In this document: positions 24,738 through 34,759 of the stretch, one piece after another
Numbering within the stretch: the stretch's first letter is position 1
How the letters are laid out: each line of letters begins with the position of its first letter
Assembly: GCA_965232455.1 (NCBI GenBank)
Contig: OZ246981.1
Coordinates: 558,001-622,000, forward strand
Source: JBFGFX01 sp965232455
GTDB lineage: Bacteria; Pseudomonadota; Gammaproteobacteria; Steroidobacterales; Woeseiaceae
DNA length: 64,000 nt
Direction of reading: 5' to 3'
Notes under the pieces: generated by a model
What the model was told of the DNA's origin: nothing
Database searches by the model: none
Seen by the model: only the letters and a program-made list of their open reading frames with translations
Position numbers and translations under genes: made by a program

Positions 24738-27686
24738 ATGCGCAAACGCAGTCGTATCGGCCGTCGGATTCGACCGACCGAAAACGCTGTGGCCTTTCGC
24801 CGCACCGCGATATCGGCCGCAGTCCTATCCACCCTCGGCGTTCCAATCGGGGTACAGGCGCAGAGTGACGACTCGTCTCAAATCCAAAGTCTCGAAGAAA
24901 TCACCGTGTTCGGACATCGCCGCTCACTGCAAAACGCCCAGGCGATCAAACGCGATTCTGAAACCTTCGTGGACGCTATTTCAGCCGCGGACATCGGGGC
25001 GCTGCCGGACGTCAGCGTTCTGGAAGCGCTGCAGCGCGTTCCCGGTGTCACCATCGAGCGGTTCGCGGCGATTGACGATCCGGATCACTTCTCAACGGAA
25101 GGCAGCGGAGCGACATTGCGCGGCCTGCCTCAAACGCGCAGCTCGTTTAACGGCCGCGATACGTTCTCCGCCAACAGCAATCGCGGCTTGACGTTCCAGG
25201 ACGTTCCGCCGGAATTGATGGGTGCGGTTCGGATATTCAAGAATCAAACAGCCGACATGATCGAGGGTGGTATTTCGGGCACGATCGACCTGGTCACGCG
25301 CAAGCCGTTCGATTCCGACGAGCGCGTGCTTGCATTCGCGGCGCAGGCGAACTACGGCGATATCGCAGAAGAGACGACCCCCGGTTTCAACGGCATCTAC
25401 AGCGAGCAGTTCGACACGAATAACGGCAAGTTTGGCGTGCTGCTGAGCTATGCGAATACCGATCTGGATTTTCGCAGTGACGGCGTCGAGGCGGGATTAC
25501 ACAATCTCGTACCGGACGCAGCCGGTCCGGGACAAGATCGCTACGTTCCGATAAACGCCGGAATGCGCAGCACGGTCACGGAGCGTGAGCGCGAAGGTAT
25601 CGCCGCGTCATTGCAGTACGCGAACAACGACGGTGGTTTCTCCACCTTGTTCGAGTACGTGCGTTCGGATAGCCGCAGAAACTGGTTGGAGCATGCTTTT
25701 TTCTCCGATGATAACGGCGGCACTCTTGCTCCGGGCGGCGTGTTTGACGACGTTTCTCTGATCAGCGGAACAATCGAAAACATCGCCAGCGGACTCGGTC
25801 CACAAACCCGTCGCCAGGACACAGAAATTCTGGTCGAAGACTTCTCGCTGAACGTGCAGTTCAATCCGACCGCCCGGTTGGGGATCAGCGCTGACGTGCA
25901 GTACATCGATGCAGCGACGACCGCAGCCGACATGTCGGTGTTCGGCGGTCTGATACCGCAGGGCGGCAGCGGCATTTCGGCGGATGTCAATCTGAGAGGC
26001 AGCGTACCCGATGTAGCTTTCAACGCACCGCCCGGATCGACTCAATCCAACGAAGAATACTTCAACGATCCGGAAAATTTCTTTTGGCGTGCGGCCATGG
26101 ATCATCTCGAGGACAGTGAAGGCGATTCGCTTGCGTTCAGGCTGGACGCAGACTACGAACTGGACGACGCCGGCTGGGCTCGCTCGATCGAAGTGGGCGT
26201 TCGCTTTGCGGAACGCGACCAAACCACCCGGTGGTCAACCTTCAATTGGGGCAATCTGTCCGAGTCATGGAACGGTGGATTCGCCTTGTTCGATGGCGTG
26301 CCTAACGACAACAACGCCGGTTCCTCCGCCGCCAGCGCTTTTTCGTTCGATGATTTTCACGGCGGCAATGCCGGCGGTATCGGCGGCGCGCCTTCGGGCG
26401 CGGCCTTGTTCCCGGACGCCGCATTGGTCGCCAACTATGACGCGTTCCTGACGGGAACGGCGTCGTTCCCCCGAACGGCGCTGGCGGATCGCGGCACCGC
26501 AATCGACGGCTCACCCTATACCGCGCCGGAGATAAACAAGACCAACGAAGAGAGCACCGCCGCCTATGTGAAATTGAACTTCGGCGCCGATAATCCGCGC
26601 ATCGAGGGTAATATCGGGCTGCGTTGGGTGGAGATTGACACCTCGGTGGCCGGCGGCATCACGTTTCCCACGCTGACTCCAGAAGCCGCTCAATTTGCCA
26701 GCCCGGAGGAGCTCGCGTTTGCGAACGGTTTCGCGTCGACGGAAGACTCGAGCAGTTCGGAGTCGACAATCTTGCCAAGCTTGAATCTGAAAGTGGAGAT
26801 GGTCGATGATCTCATCCTGCGTTTCGGCTATTCGCAGGCGATCGCGTTTCCGGACCTGGGTGCGCTCCGGTTCAATTTCAATATTTCCGCTGTAACTCAA
26901 TCTGACGCGAATATGAATCCCGACGTCACCGGATTCAGACAGGACAGTGGAAATCCGTTTCTAAAACCAATGGAAGCCGACAATTATGACCTGTCGCTGG
27001 AGTGGTATTTCAACGATTCCGGTTATCTCAGCGCGGGAATATTCTACAAGGACATGGAGAACTTTTTCTCGACAGACACGATACCGACGAATGTAACCAA
27101 TCCAAGCACCGGGCAGTCGCAGGTCGTCAGTATTAATCAGCCGATCAATGTCGGCGACGCTACCCTTCAAGGGTTAGAGCTGTCATACCAGCAGTTTTTT
27201 GATGGGCTGCCGGGTGCCTGGAGCGGGCTTGGTATGCAATTCAATTACACATACCTGGAAGAGAACGGCGTGCCGCAGCAGAACGTGAGGCCGGTTGAAG
27301 CTGACCCCAACAGCCCAGCACGAACAACCGTCCCGTTCGAGGATCTGCCATTGCAGGGTCTCTCCGAGCACAGCTACAATATTGTCGGAATTTATCAAAA
27401 CGATTGGATCGATTCGCGCCTCGCGTACAACTGGCGCGACGACTACTTGCTGACGATCCGGCAGGTCAACCTGGGTTTGCCGGTGTTTGCCGATAGTCGT
27501 GGCCAGCTGGACGGCTCGGCGTTTTTCAGGCTGAACGACAGCTGGCAGATCGGTGTTCAGGGCACGAATCTTCTCAAGGATGAAACGGTTACATCGATGC
27601 AGGTCAATCAGGCGGGCGACCGGGTATTCCGCTCTTCGTTCGTGTTCGACCGAAGATTCGCATTCGTGGTGCGCGCCCAGTTCTGA
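24738..27686 (+). CDS. TonB-dependent receptor (Xanthomonas/Caulobacter type)
   Basis: 982 residues. A long N-terminus with a signal peptide (AISAAVLSTLGVPIGVQAQ) is followed by a TonB-box-like stretch IQSLEEITVFGHR, a plug domain to about 175 (ADIGALPDVSVLEALQRVPG, VTIERF, LRGLPQTRSSFNGRD, GGISGTIDLVTRKPF) and a 22-strand barrel ending in phenylalanine (FAFVVRAQF). It would import a scarce large nutrient across the outer membrane using TonB energy. Neighbours (GH5, LacI, halogenases) make a glycan or glycan-linked aromatic the likely substrate; substrate not determined. Confidence 0.93.
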   Translation: MRKRSRIGRRIRPTENAVAFRRTAISAAVLSTLGVPIGVQAQSDDSSQIQSLEEITVFGHRRSLQNAQAIKRDSETFVDAISAADIGALPDVSVLEALQRVPGVTIERFAAIDDPDHFSTEGSGATLRGLPQTRSSFNGRDTFSANSNRGLTFQDVPPELMGAVRIFKNQTADMIEGGISGTIDLVTRKPFDSDERVLAFAAQANYGDIAEETTPGFNGIYSEQFDTNNGKFGVLLSYANTDLDFRSDGVEAGLHNLVPDAAGPGQDRYVPINAGMRSTVTEREREGIAASLQYANNDGGFSTLFEYVRSDSRRNWLEHAFFSDDNGGTLAPGGVFDDVSLISGTIENIASGLGPQTRRQDTEILVEDFSLNVQFNPTARLGISADVQYIDAATTAADMSVFGGLIPQGGSGISADVNLRGSVPDVAFNAPPGSTQSNEEYFNDPENFFWRAAMDHLEDSEGDSLAFRLDADYELDDAGWARSIEVGVRFAERDQTTRWSTFNWGNLSESWNGGFALFDGVPNDNNAGSSAASAFSFDDFHGGNAGGIGGAPSGAALFPDAALVANYDAFLTGTASFPRTALADRGTAIDGSPYTAPEINKTNEESTAAYVKLNFGADNPRIEGNIGLRWVEIDTSVAGGITFPTLTPEAAQFASPEELAFANGFASTEDSSSSESTILPSLNLKVEMVDDLILRFGYSQAIAFPDLGALRFNFNISAVTQSDANMNPDVTGFRQDSGNPFLKPMEADNYDLSLEWYFNDSGYLSAGIFYKDMENFFSTDTIPTNVTNPSTGQSQVVSINQPINVGDATLQGLELSYQQFFDGLPGAWSGLGMQFNYTYLEENGVPQQNVRPVEADPNSPARTTVPFEDLPLQGLSEHSYNIVGIYQNDWIDSRLAYNWRDDYLLTIRQVNLGLPVFADSRGQLDGSAFFRLNDSWQIGVQGTNLLKDETVTSMQVNQAGDRVFRSSFVFDRRFAFVVRAQF

Positions 27687-27782
27687 TTCCCGGGGCCCGT
27701 TGTGGCTGCAATGCGATAGCGCGGGCATTGCTGCCGAGAGTCCGAGCCGACGTTGGGAGACTACGCGGGCTGAGCAGTCATC

Positions 27783-29341
27783 ATGAGTAGAGCAGTAAAG
27801 AAAGTCGTCATTGTCGGCGGCGGTACCGCTGGCTGGATGACTGCCGCCGCGCTTGGCCATCTGCTAAAAAAAAAGGCTGTCAAATTGAGCTCGTCGAATC
27901 CGAACAAATCGGAACGGTAGGCGTCGGAGAAGCCACGCTTCCCCACCTTCGTTTTTTCAACCAACGTCTCGGTATCAATGAACACGAATTCATGCGCGAG
28001 ACGCACGCCACCTACAAAATCGGAATTGAGTTCGCAAATTGGGGGCGGGTGGGCGACGCCTATCTCCACCCGTTTGGCGACTACGGCCAGAAGTTGCGCG
28101 GCATTGAATTTCATCATTATTGGCTTCGGTCGAAAGCGCTGGGTCATTCAGGCGATATCGGCGAATACTCGCTTCCCGTCGTTGCCGCTGCGCTTGGGCG
28201 ATTTGATTACCCCGATGCCGATCCGCGGTCGATCTTGTCCAGCTTCTCCTATGCATTTCATCTCGATTCGTCACTGTATGCTCGATACCTTCGCAGGTAT
28301 TCGGAGGCTCACGGCGTCGTTCGTACGGAAGGCCGGGTCGTCGACGTCGCACTGAATCCGGAATCGGGATTTATCGAATCGGTCCTGCTGGACGGCGGCA
28401 AGCACGTAACCGGGGATATCTTTGTCGATTGTTCCGGTTTTAGAGGGTTGCTCATCGAGCAGGCCCTGGAAGCAGGTTATGAGCAATGGCAGCAATGGTT
28501 GCCTTGCGATCGGGCGATTGCAATTCCATCCGTTCCGAATGGTGATCCACCGCCAAACACGCGGGCGACCGCGACCAATGCAGGTTGGCGTTGGCGGATC
28601 CCGCTGCAGCATCGAACCGGAAACGGGATCGTCTACAGCAGCGAATTCATGGACGACGATGCTGCGCTTGAAAACCTGCTGGACGGGCTCGACGGCGAGG
28701 CGCTTGCTGATCCCAATCCCCTGCGTTTTGTGACCGGACGGCGCAAGGTGATGTGGGACAGGAACTGCATAGCGATCGGCCTTTCCGCGGGTTTCCTGGA
28801 ACCGTTGGAGTCAACCGGCATCCACCTGATTCAGCTCGGTATCATGAAGCTCATGGAGTTTTTCCCCGACAAGGACTGTGATCCTGTTGTTTCGAGCGAA
28901 TTCAATCGTGTCATGGCGATGGAGATCAACCGGATCAAAGACTTCCTGATCCTGCATTACTCCGCGACCGAGCGGGCCGATACGCCGTTCTGGGATTACT
29001 GCCGCAACATGTCCAGGCCCGCCGACCTCGAACGCCGAATCGAACTGTTCAAAGACTGCGGGCACGTAAGCGCTTATGAAGAAGGGCTGTTTCTCGAGCC
29101 AAGCTGGGTCGCCGTCTATCTCGGTCAGCGCGTTTTTCCTTCGAGCTACGATACGCGCGTTGACGCGCTTGATGAAAGCGAATTTCTCGGGAGTATGGAC
29201 AAGGTACGCCGGGCAATACGCGCCGCCGCGGAGTCGATGCCGAGTCACACCGAGACTATCTCGCGAACCTGCACATGCGACGGCGGTCCGGAAGACAGGT
29301 ATCCGCCCGCATCGATGGACCTCTACCGGACTTTTCGGTGA
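27783..29341 (+). CDS. Tryptophan halogenase family protein, frame broken at an A9 run
   Basis: The start ATG at 27783 gives KKVVIVGGGTAGWMTAAALG (FAD-binding GxGxxG), then the frame reaches a stop at 27918 after 45 codons. Shifting by -1 in the nine-A run at 27866-27874 restores a full-length match to the third halogenase of this cluster: GCQIELVESEQIGTVGVGEA follows directly. The joined protein is about 519 residues and keeps all catalytic features: GVGEAT, the lysine in ATYKIGIEF, WRWRIP and the glutamate in FLEPLEST. The break could be a real mutation, a base-calling error or slippage at A-AAA-AAG. Otherwise a PF04820 flavin-dependent halogenase, needing reduced FAD, halide and oxygen. 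Confidence 0.85.
27866..27875 (+). other. Slippery A-run at the halogenase frame break
   Basis: Nine A then G. In the start frame the codons are CTA AAA AAA AAG GCT, which contains the heptamer A-AAA-AAG, the classic bacterial -1 frameshift site (as in dnaX). A -1 slip joins the 45-codon front to the conserved remainder. I saw no obvious downstream pseudoknot or upstream Shine-Dalgarno stimulator. Confidence 0.6.
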
Positions 29342-30843
29342 CCCGGCCGATCGACAGAATTGCGATTGTCGGTGGTGACACGTCGGCGTGGATCACGGCC
29401 GCGGCGCTCGCAAAAGGGCTCGGGAGTGAGCACGTTGACATTGTCGTCCTCGAACGTTCCGGCATGCTCGATCGCCATGCCGAAAGTTCCGTACCTTCGT
29501 TGCTGTCGTTCCTCAAGTTCCTGAACGTCGATCAGCGAGATTTCATGCGCGAGACGGGCGCGTTTCCGAGCCTTGGGACTGCCTATGAGGACTGGTCCGA
29601 AAGCGGCCAGGATTTCATACATACGTTTGGCGCTTATGGCAGCATGCTCGACGGTATCGAGTTTCAACATTTTGCCGCAAGAGCGCGCGGCGCCGGGGAC
29701 CTCAGTTCATTCGACGAGTATTCCGTGGGAGCGATGGCTGCAAGGTTTGGGCGCTTTGCGCATCCGGTGTCCGATCCGCGCTCGATACTGTCCCAGATGA
29801 CATACTCGCTAAACGTCGATAGCCGAAGGTTTCGACGATATCTCAAGTCGTACGCGCTCAGCAAGGGCGTTCGCCTCATCGCCGCCGACGTTGTATCCGC
29901 GACGTCGAATTCAACGAACGGCTTTGTCGAAAGCCTGGAGTTGGATACCGGCGAAACGATCAGCGCGGATTTTTTCTTTGACGGCTCCGGCAGCTCCGCG
30001 GGGCCGATCAGTGAGTGTCTCGGAGAATCGATGGAAGACTGGTCAGAGTGGCTACCGTTCGACCGCCGCGTATCGATTCGTATGGACAGGCGGTCGTCGT
30101 TGCTTCCCCACGTAACGCTTCGAGTCATGGACGCGGGCTGGTATCGGAGGATTCCGCTGCGGGACGTGGTGGTCTCGGAATTGCACTATGACGGCGAGAT
30201 CACGCCGGAAAGCGTTGCCGCAAGTGCTTTGCGAAGCGCGGTGGGCGCAGCCCGCGATCAGGACGTACTCCATCACTCCATCAGGCACGGGCGCCGGCGA
30301 GCCTTTTGGAGCAAGAACTGTGTTGCGGTAGGCGTTGCGGCGGGCGACGCCGGTGATTTTGTCATTAATCGAAATCACCTGGCGCAAAGCGCGATACTTC
30401 GCTGGATCGATCGCTACCCGGACAAGGATTGCGCCTCTTCCGTCGTGTGGGACTACAATCGGGCATGCGGCAACGAGTACTCGCGAGTGCTGGACGTTCA
30501 CGTGCTGAATCTGGTCTCGGTCAAAACGGGAAAGTCCGAGTATTGGCAAAGAATAAAACAGATACCGAAGCCGGAATCACTCAAACACAAAATTGAGCTA
30601 TTTATGGGCCGTGGGAGCCTCGCGTTTAACGAGGGCGAATCATTGCTTCCGAATTCGTGGATCGCTTTGTTGATCGGGCTTGGGTACTGGCCGAATCGAC
30701 ATCATCCACTGGCCGATGCCGACGGTGCTCACCACGTCAGGGAGAAGCTGGCCGATATTCGCCGGCAGATTCGAGAGGCGGCGTCGCAACTACCGGATCA
30801 ACAAGAGTACTGGAATCGCTACATCGGACTGGACGCCGGTTGA
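29338..30843 (+). CDS. Degenerate tryptophan-halogenase-like protein
   Basis: A GTG start overlapping the upstream TGA by 4 bp gives 501 residues with the length and layout of its two neighbours. Key motifs are gone: GGGTAGW has become VGGDTSAW, GVGEAT is replaced by RHAESSV, the catalytic lysine position reads GAFPSLGTAY, WxWxIP reads WYRRIP, and the catalytic glutamate segment FLEPLEST is replaced by DAGDFVINRN. The fold probably survives (FFFDGSG, AFWSKNCVAVGVAAG). It looks like a pseudoenzyme, maybe a partner or regulator of the others, not a decayed gene, because the frame is intact. Confidence 0.85.
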   Translation: MTRPIDRIAIVGGDTSAWITAAALAKGLGSEHVDIVVLERSGMLDRHAESSVPSLLSFLKFLNVDQRDFMRETGAFPSLGTAYEDWSESGQDFIHTFGAYGSMLDGIEFQHFAARARGAGDLSSFDEYSVGAMAARFGRFAHPVSDPRSILSQMTYSLNVDSRRFRRYLKSYALSKGVRLIAADVVSATSNSTNGFVESLELDTGETISADFFFDGSGSSAGPISECLGESMEDWSEWLPFDRRVSIRMDRRSSLLPHVTLRVMDAGWYRRIPLRDVVVSELHYDGEITPESVAASALRSAVGAARDQDVLHHSIRHGRRRAFWSKNCVAVGVAAGDAGDFVINRNHLAQSAILRWIDRYPDKDCASSVVWDYNRACGNEYSRVLDVHVLNLVSVKTGKSEYWQRIKQIPKPESLKHKIELFMGRGSLAFNEGESLLPNSWIALLIGLGYWPNRHHPLADADGAHHVREKLADIRRQIREAASQLPDQQEYWNRYIGLDAG

Positions 30844-30849
30844 TCGACG

Positions 30850-32364
30850 ATGGCTATGCGGGAAAACGCGATTAGAAAAGTTGTGATCGTCGGCGGCGGA
30901 ACGGCTGGTTGGATGTCCGCCGCCGCGCTTTCGTCAGTGTTGGTGAATCGGTATTGCGAGATTCAGCTGTTGGAGTCGGACCAGATCGGTACGATTGGCG
31001 TCGGCGAAGCGACGATCCCGCAAATCAATACCTTCAACAGGCTGTTGGGTATCGACGAAGACGAGTTTGTCCGGCATACGCAAGGCACGTTCAAGCTGGG
31101 CATTGAATTCGTCGACTGGAGAAGAATCGGTCATCGATACATGCATCCCTTTGGCGTTTACGGTGCGCCGATGAATGCAATACCGTTTCACCACTACTGG
31201 CTGAAAATGTTTCGCGAAGGTCGGGCGCCGGACCTCGATTCGTTTTCGCTTGCATGCACCGCTGCACCGGCCGGCAAGTTCACGCGTCCACTCAACATAC
31301 CGAAATCTCCCTTGTCGCAAATCGTTTATGCGTTCCAGTTTGATGCGAGCTTGTATGCGGAATACCTGCTTAACTATGCGGAGACCAATGGTGTAATCAG
31401 GACGGAGGGTAAGGTTACGAACGTGAACCTTGACCCTGCAAGCGGGTTCATCCGGTCTGTTGACCTGGAGAGCGGCGGATCTGTCGGCGGTGATTTGTTC
31501 ATCGACTGTACCGGGTTTCGCAGCTTGCTGATAGACAAGGCGCTCGGCGTCGATTACGTCGATTGGTCGGAGTTTCTGCCGTGTGATCGCGCGATTGCGA
31601 TACCAACGGCGAGTACCGAAGCGCCTCTTCCATATACACGTGCGACCGCTCGCGACGCCGGTTGGCAATGGCGAATACCATTACAACATCGCGTCGGCAA
31701 CGGGCACGTGTACTCGAGCAAGTTCATTGATGACGACCAGGCATGCGAGGTACTGATGGACAACCTCGACGGCGCAGCACTGAGAGAACCGAACAGGTTG
31801 AAGTTCGTAGCCGGCAGGCGCCGGGCGTTTTGGGAGAAAAACTGCGTCGCCATTGGCCTGTCCAGTGGGTTTCTGGAGCCCCTGGAATCGACCAGTATTC
31901 ACCTGATCCAGTCGGGAATTTCCAAGTTGATCGGACTGTTTCCGGACAGGGAGTTTCACCAGGCGGACATCGATAAATACAACGCTCAATCCGTGTCGGA
32001 GATCGAATCTATTCGAGATTTCTTGATCTTGCACTATAAAGCGACCGAGCGAACGGATTCGGAATTCTGGAATTACTGCAGAACAATGGATATACCGGAC
32101 TCGCTCGCGGAGAAGATCGCACTTTTCGAGAACAATGGGCGGTTGTATCGCGAGGGGGACGAGCTTTTTTCCGAAACCAGCTGGCTGGCAGTACTTCACG
32201 GTCAGGGCGTTACTCCGCGGGGATATCACCCAATTGTCGATGCCTACCCGGATGACGTTGTTGCGAATCACCTGGACGGTATCAGGTCCGTCATCTCGCG
32301 ATCGGCTGACGAGATGCCGAGTCATTCGGCCTTCATAAAGAAGCACTGTGCGGCGAGGGGCTGA
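30850..32364 (+). CDS. Tryptophan halogenase family flavoprotein (motifs intact)
   Basis: 504 residues (an ATG two codons later is also possible). Motifs: VVIVGGGTAGWMSAAAL (FAD), IGTIGVGEATIPQ, catalytic lysine K82 in GTFKLGIEF, W272/W274 of WQWRIP, and GFLEPLESTSIHLIQ carrying the acid equivalent to E346 of PrnA. These are the residues characterised halogenases use to make and direct HOCl or HOBr. Relatives beside TonB receptors in Xanthomonas and Brevundimonas (BrvH) halogenate indole-type molecules in vitro; the true substrate is unknown. Six bases after the degenerate paralogue, so cotranscribed. Confidence 0.92.
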   Translation: MAMRENAIRKVVIVGGGTAGWMSAAALSSVLVNRYCEIQLLESDQIGTIGVGEATIPQINTFNRLLGIDEDEFVRHTQGTFKLGIEFVDWRRIGHRYMHPFGVYGAPMNAIPFHHYWLKMFREGRAPDLDSFSLACTAAPAGKFTRPLNIPKSPLSQIVYAFQFDASLYAEYLLNYAETNGVIRTEGKVTNVNLDPASGFIRSVDLESGGSVGGDLFIDCTGFRSLLIDKALGVDYVDWSEFLPCDRAIAIPTASTEAPLPYTRATARDAGWQWRIPLQHRVGNGHVYSSKFIDDDQACEVLMDNLDGAALREPNRLKFVAGRRRAFWEKNCVAIGLSSGFLEPLESTSIHLIQSGISKLIGLFPDREFHQADIDKYNAQSVSEIESIRDFLILHYKATERTDSEFWNYCRTMDIPDSLAEKIALFENNGRLYREGDELFSETSWLAVLHGQGVTPRGYHPIVDAYPDDVVANHLDGIRSVISRSADEMPSHSAFIKKHCAARG

Positions 32365-32368
32365 CACT

Positions 32369-33595
32369 ATGTATTCACAGATCTCCGTACCGGCTGCCCG
32401 GCGCCGGGAAGCATCACCGGGCGAACGGATTAGCGCGACGAGGGCATTTGTCGGGATGAGTAAGTCTCTGATATCACAACGCGTTTACCGCGCGCTGAGC
32501 ATCCTGGCATTTGGATTGTTGTCGGTCGGTTCGGGATTGGCGTCCGAGCGAACGGGCAGTGATGTTTGGTCAATTCCGTACCCGGCGCCGTTCGACAGCA
32601 GCCAGCTGGTCCGTCCTCAATCGGCCATTCGAGTTGAGAAGAACGGATTTGTTGACGAGAGCGGCGTCGAGTTCGTATTTCGCGGGGTTAGCATCGCCGA
32701 TCCGGCGAAGCTCGTGGATGAGGGTCGGTGGACGTCCGAGATCTTTGCAGTTGTTGCCGAGTGGGGCGCAAACACCGTTCGAGTCCCGATTCATCCGCCC
32801 GCCTGGCGCGGCCTGGGCCCGGAACGATACCTCGAATTGATCGACGAGGCCGTCGTGTGGGCAAACCAACTCGGGCTGTATCTGATCATCGACTGGCATT
32901 CCATTGGCTACCTTCCGACAGAACAATATCAGCATGTCATGTACGACACGACAAAAAAGGAAACGCTTGGTTTTTGGAGGACTATCGCGTTCCGTTATGA
33001 AGGCGTACCGACAATCGCAGTCTACGAAATATTCAACGAACCGACGACTCAGGGAAACACGCTGGGTATTCGCGATTGGCAAGAATGGAAGACTTTCAAC
33101 GAATACGTAATTGACATGATCTACGCCCGCGACACCGCGGTCATTCCGTTGGTGGCGGGGTTCGACTGGGCCTACGACTTGCGCGACGTTCGTACCTCGC
33201 CGGTTCAGCGTGACGGGATTGCCTATTCCGTTCATCCGTACCCGCAAAAAGCCAAACCGAAGAAGGAAACACGGGAGGAGTTTTTCCGGCTCTGGCAGGA
33301 GACCTGGGGATTTGTAAGCGAAACGTATCCGATGATTGCGTCGGAACTCGGCTGGGTACGGGAGGACGGCTACGGTGCGCACATTCCGGTCATCAACGAC
33401 GGTTCATATGGGCCGATGATCATGGATTTTCTGCAACAACGCGGAATCTCTTGGATAGCCTGGGCGTTCGATCCAAAATGGTCGCCGGTGCTGATCACGG
33501 ACTGGGAATTCAACCCGTCGGAGCAAGGTCGCTTTTTCCGCGACGCCATGAAGAAGGCGAAAGAGACGAGGAGTAACGACGTATCGAAAGAGTAA
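32369..33595 (+). CDS. Secreted glycoside hydrolase family 5
   Basis: From ATG 32369 (GAGGGG eight bases upstream) 408 residues; a downstream ATG at 32456 would start exactly at the signal peptide (MSKSLISQRVYRALSILAFG) and is the alternative. The mature part is a TIM barrel of clan A: GVSIADPAKL, WGANTVRVPIHP, LYLIIDWHSIG, the acid/base in YEIFNEP (about 224), SVHPYP, and the nucleophile in IASELGW (about 326). GH5 enzymes cleave beta-glucans, mannans or related glycans. The gene begins just after the third halogenase stop, so it belongs to the receptor operon. Confidence 0.9.
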   Translation: MYSQISVPAARRREASPGERISATRAFVGMSKSLISQRVYRALSILAFGLLSVGSGLASERTGSDVWSIPYPAPFDSSQLVRPQSAIRVEKNGFVDESGVEFVFRGVSIADPAKLVDEGRWTSEIFAVVAEWGANTVRVPIHPPAWRGLGPERYLELIDEAVVWANQLGLYLIIDWHSIGYLPTEQYQHVMYDTTKKETLGFWRTIAFRYEGVPTIAVYEIFNEPTTQGNTLGIRDWQEWKTFNEYVIDMIYARDTAVIPLVAGFDWAYDLRDVRTSPVQRDGIAYSVHPYPQKAKPKKETREEFFRLWQETWGFVSETYPMIASELGWVREDGYGAHIPVINDGSYGPMIMDFLQQRGISWIAWAFDPKWSPVLITDWEFNPSEQGRFFRDAMKKAKETRSNDVSKE

Positions 33596-33712
33596 CGGGC
33601 GCGGCGCCGTCCCCTGCCAATCCGAGTTCGTTCGTAAAAGTGCCACAAACACCTGCACAGGAAGGCCAATGCGTATATACCGCGTGGCAACGCCTACCAG
33701 AGTCTCGACAGA

Positions 33713-34759
33713 ATGAAGAAACGCAGCAGATGGCCACGTCGCCCCACCATTATGGATGTCGCGATGTCCGCCGGGGTTTCAAAGAAAACGGTATCCCGCG
33801 TTCACAATGGAGAACCCAATGTCCGTCCGGCGACGCGCGAGCGGGTGCTGGAGGCCTCCCGACAACTCAACTATACGCGTAACATCTCGGCACGCAGACT
33901 CGCGTCGCAACGGTCTTTCATCGTCGCGATGCTCTACCATGACGATGAGGTAAATCATTACCTGCCGGACATCCAGCACGGGGCGTTGGAGCGATGCCAT
34001 GCCCATGGTTACAGTCTGCTTGTGCATCCGTTCGTCGGTGGAGTAGACGACGCGGCTGACGAAGTAAGGAACTTGGCGAACCAGGCGTTGTTTGACGGAT
34101 TGATTGTCACTCCGCCGCTAGCTGACTCCAAGAAGCTTTCAGCGCAGCTCGGCGACATGGGTCTGCCGTTTGTCCGGGTTTCACAACTGCATCGCGGCGA
34201 GTATTCGTCTTCGGTTTCGGTCGGCGATGAGGCGGGCGCCTACGCGATGACGGAGCATTTAGCCAAGTTAGGTCATCGCCATGTCGGCTTCATCATCGGG
34301 AACCCGAACCAGGGCGCGGCCATCGATCGACTGAACGGCTTTCGAGCGGCAGTAAGAGACTTCGGTCTCGAAACAAAAGACGGGTGGGTCGAGCAGGGGG
34401 ATTTCAAGTACGAATCCGGCATTTTGGCCGCGACCAAGATTCTTGCAGCAAAGAGCAGACCAACGGCGATCTTCGCGAGCAATGACGACATGGCCGCCGG
34501 AGCGTTGTTCGTTGCGCACCGGCAGGGTTTCACCGTTCCAGATGACCTTACGGTTGTTGGATTCGATGACATCGCGATGTCGCAACGGCTCTATCCGCCG
34601 CTAACGACGGTTCGCCAACCCACGAAGCAGGTCGCGGCCGCCGCGACGGAGATGTTGGTTCAATCACTCGTGTCGGGGGACACCGAAATCACCAATATCG
34701 AATTACCGACCGAATTGGTGGTGAGAGAAAGCTGTTGTCCGCCGCCTGGACAAGGTTAG
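33713..34759 (+). CDS. LacI-family transcriptional regulator
   Basis: 348 residues. The N-terminal helix-turn-helix and hinge are RPTIMDVAMSAGVSKKTVSR then NGEPNVRPATRERVLEASRQ; residues about 70-340 form the periplasmic-binding-like sugar sensor (LFDGLIVTPPLADSK, KLGHRHVGFIIGNPNQGAA, PTAIFASNDDMAAGALF, DDLTVVGFDDIAMSQRLYPP). It closes the TonB receptor/halogenase/GH5 locus and most likely acts on the TGACACCGGTGTCA palindrome 9 kb upstream, in response to a sugar released by the GH5 enzyme. The effector is unknown. Confidence 0.95.
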   Translation: MKKRSRWPRRPTIMDVAMSAGVSKKTVSRVHNGEPNVRPATRERVLEASRQLNYTRNISARRLASQRSFIVAMLYHDDEVNHYLPDIQHGALERCHAHGYSLLVHPFVGGVDDAADEVRNLANQALFDGLIVTPPLADSKKLSAQLGDMGLPFVRVSQLHRGEYSSSVSVGDEAGAYAMTEHLAKLGHRHVGFIIGNPNQGAAIDRLNGFRAAVRDFGLETKDGWVEQGDFKYESGILAATKILAAKSRPTAIFASNDDMAAGALFVAHRQGFTVPDDLTVVGFDDIAMSQRLYPPLTTVRQPTKQVAAAATEMLVQSLVSGDTEITNIELPTELVVRESCCPPPGQG

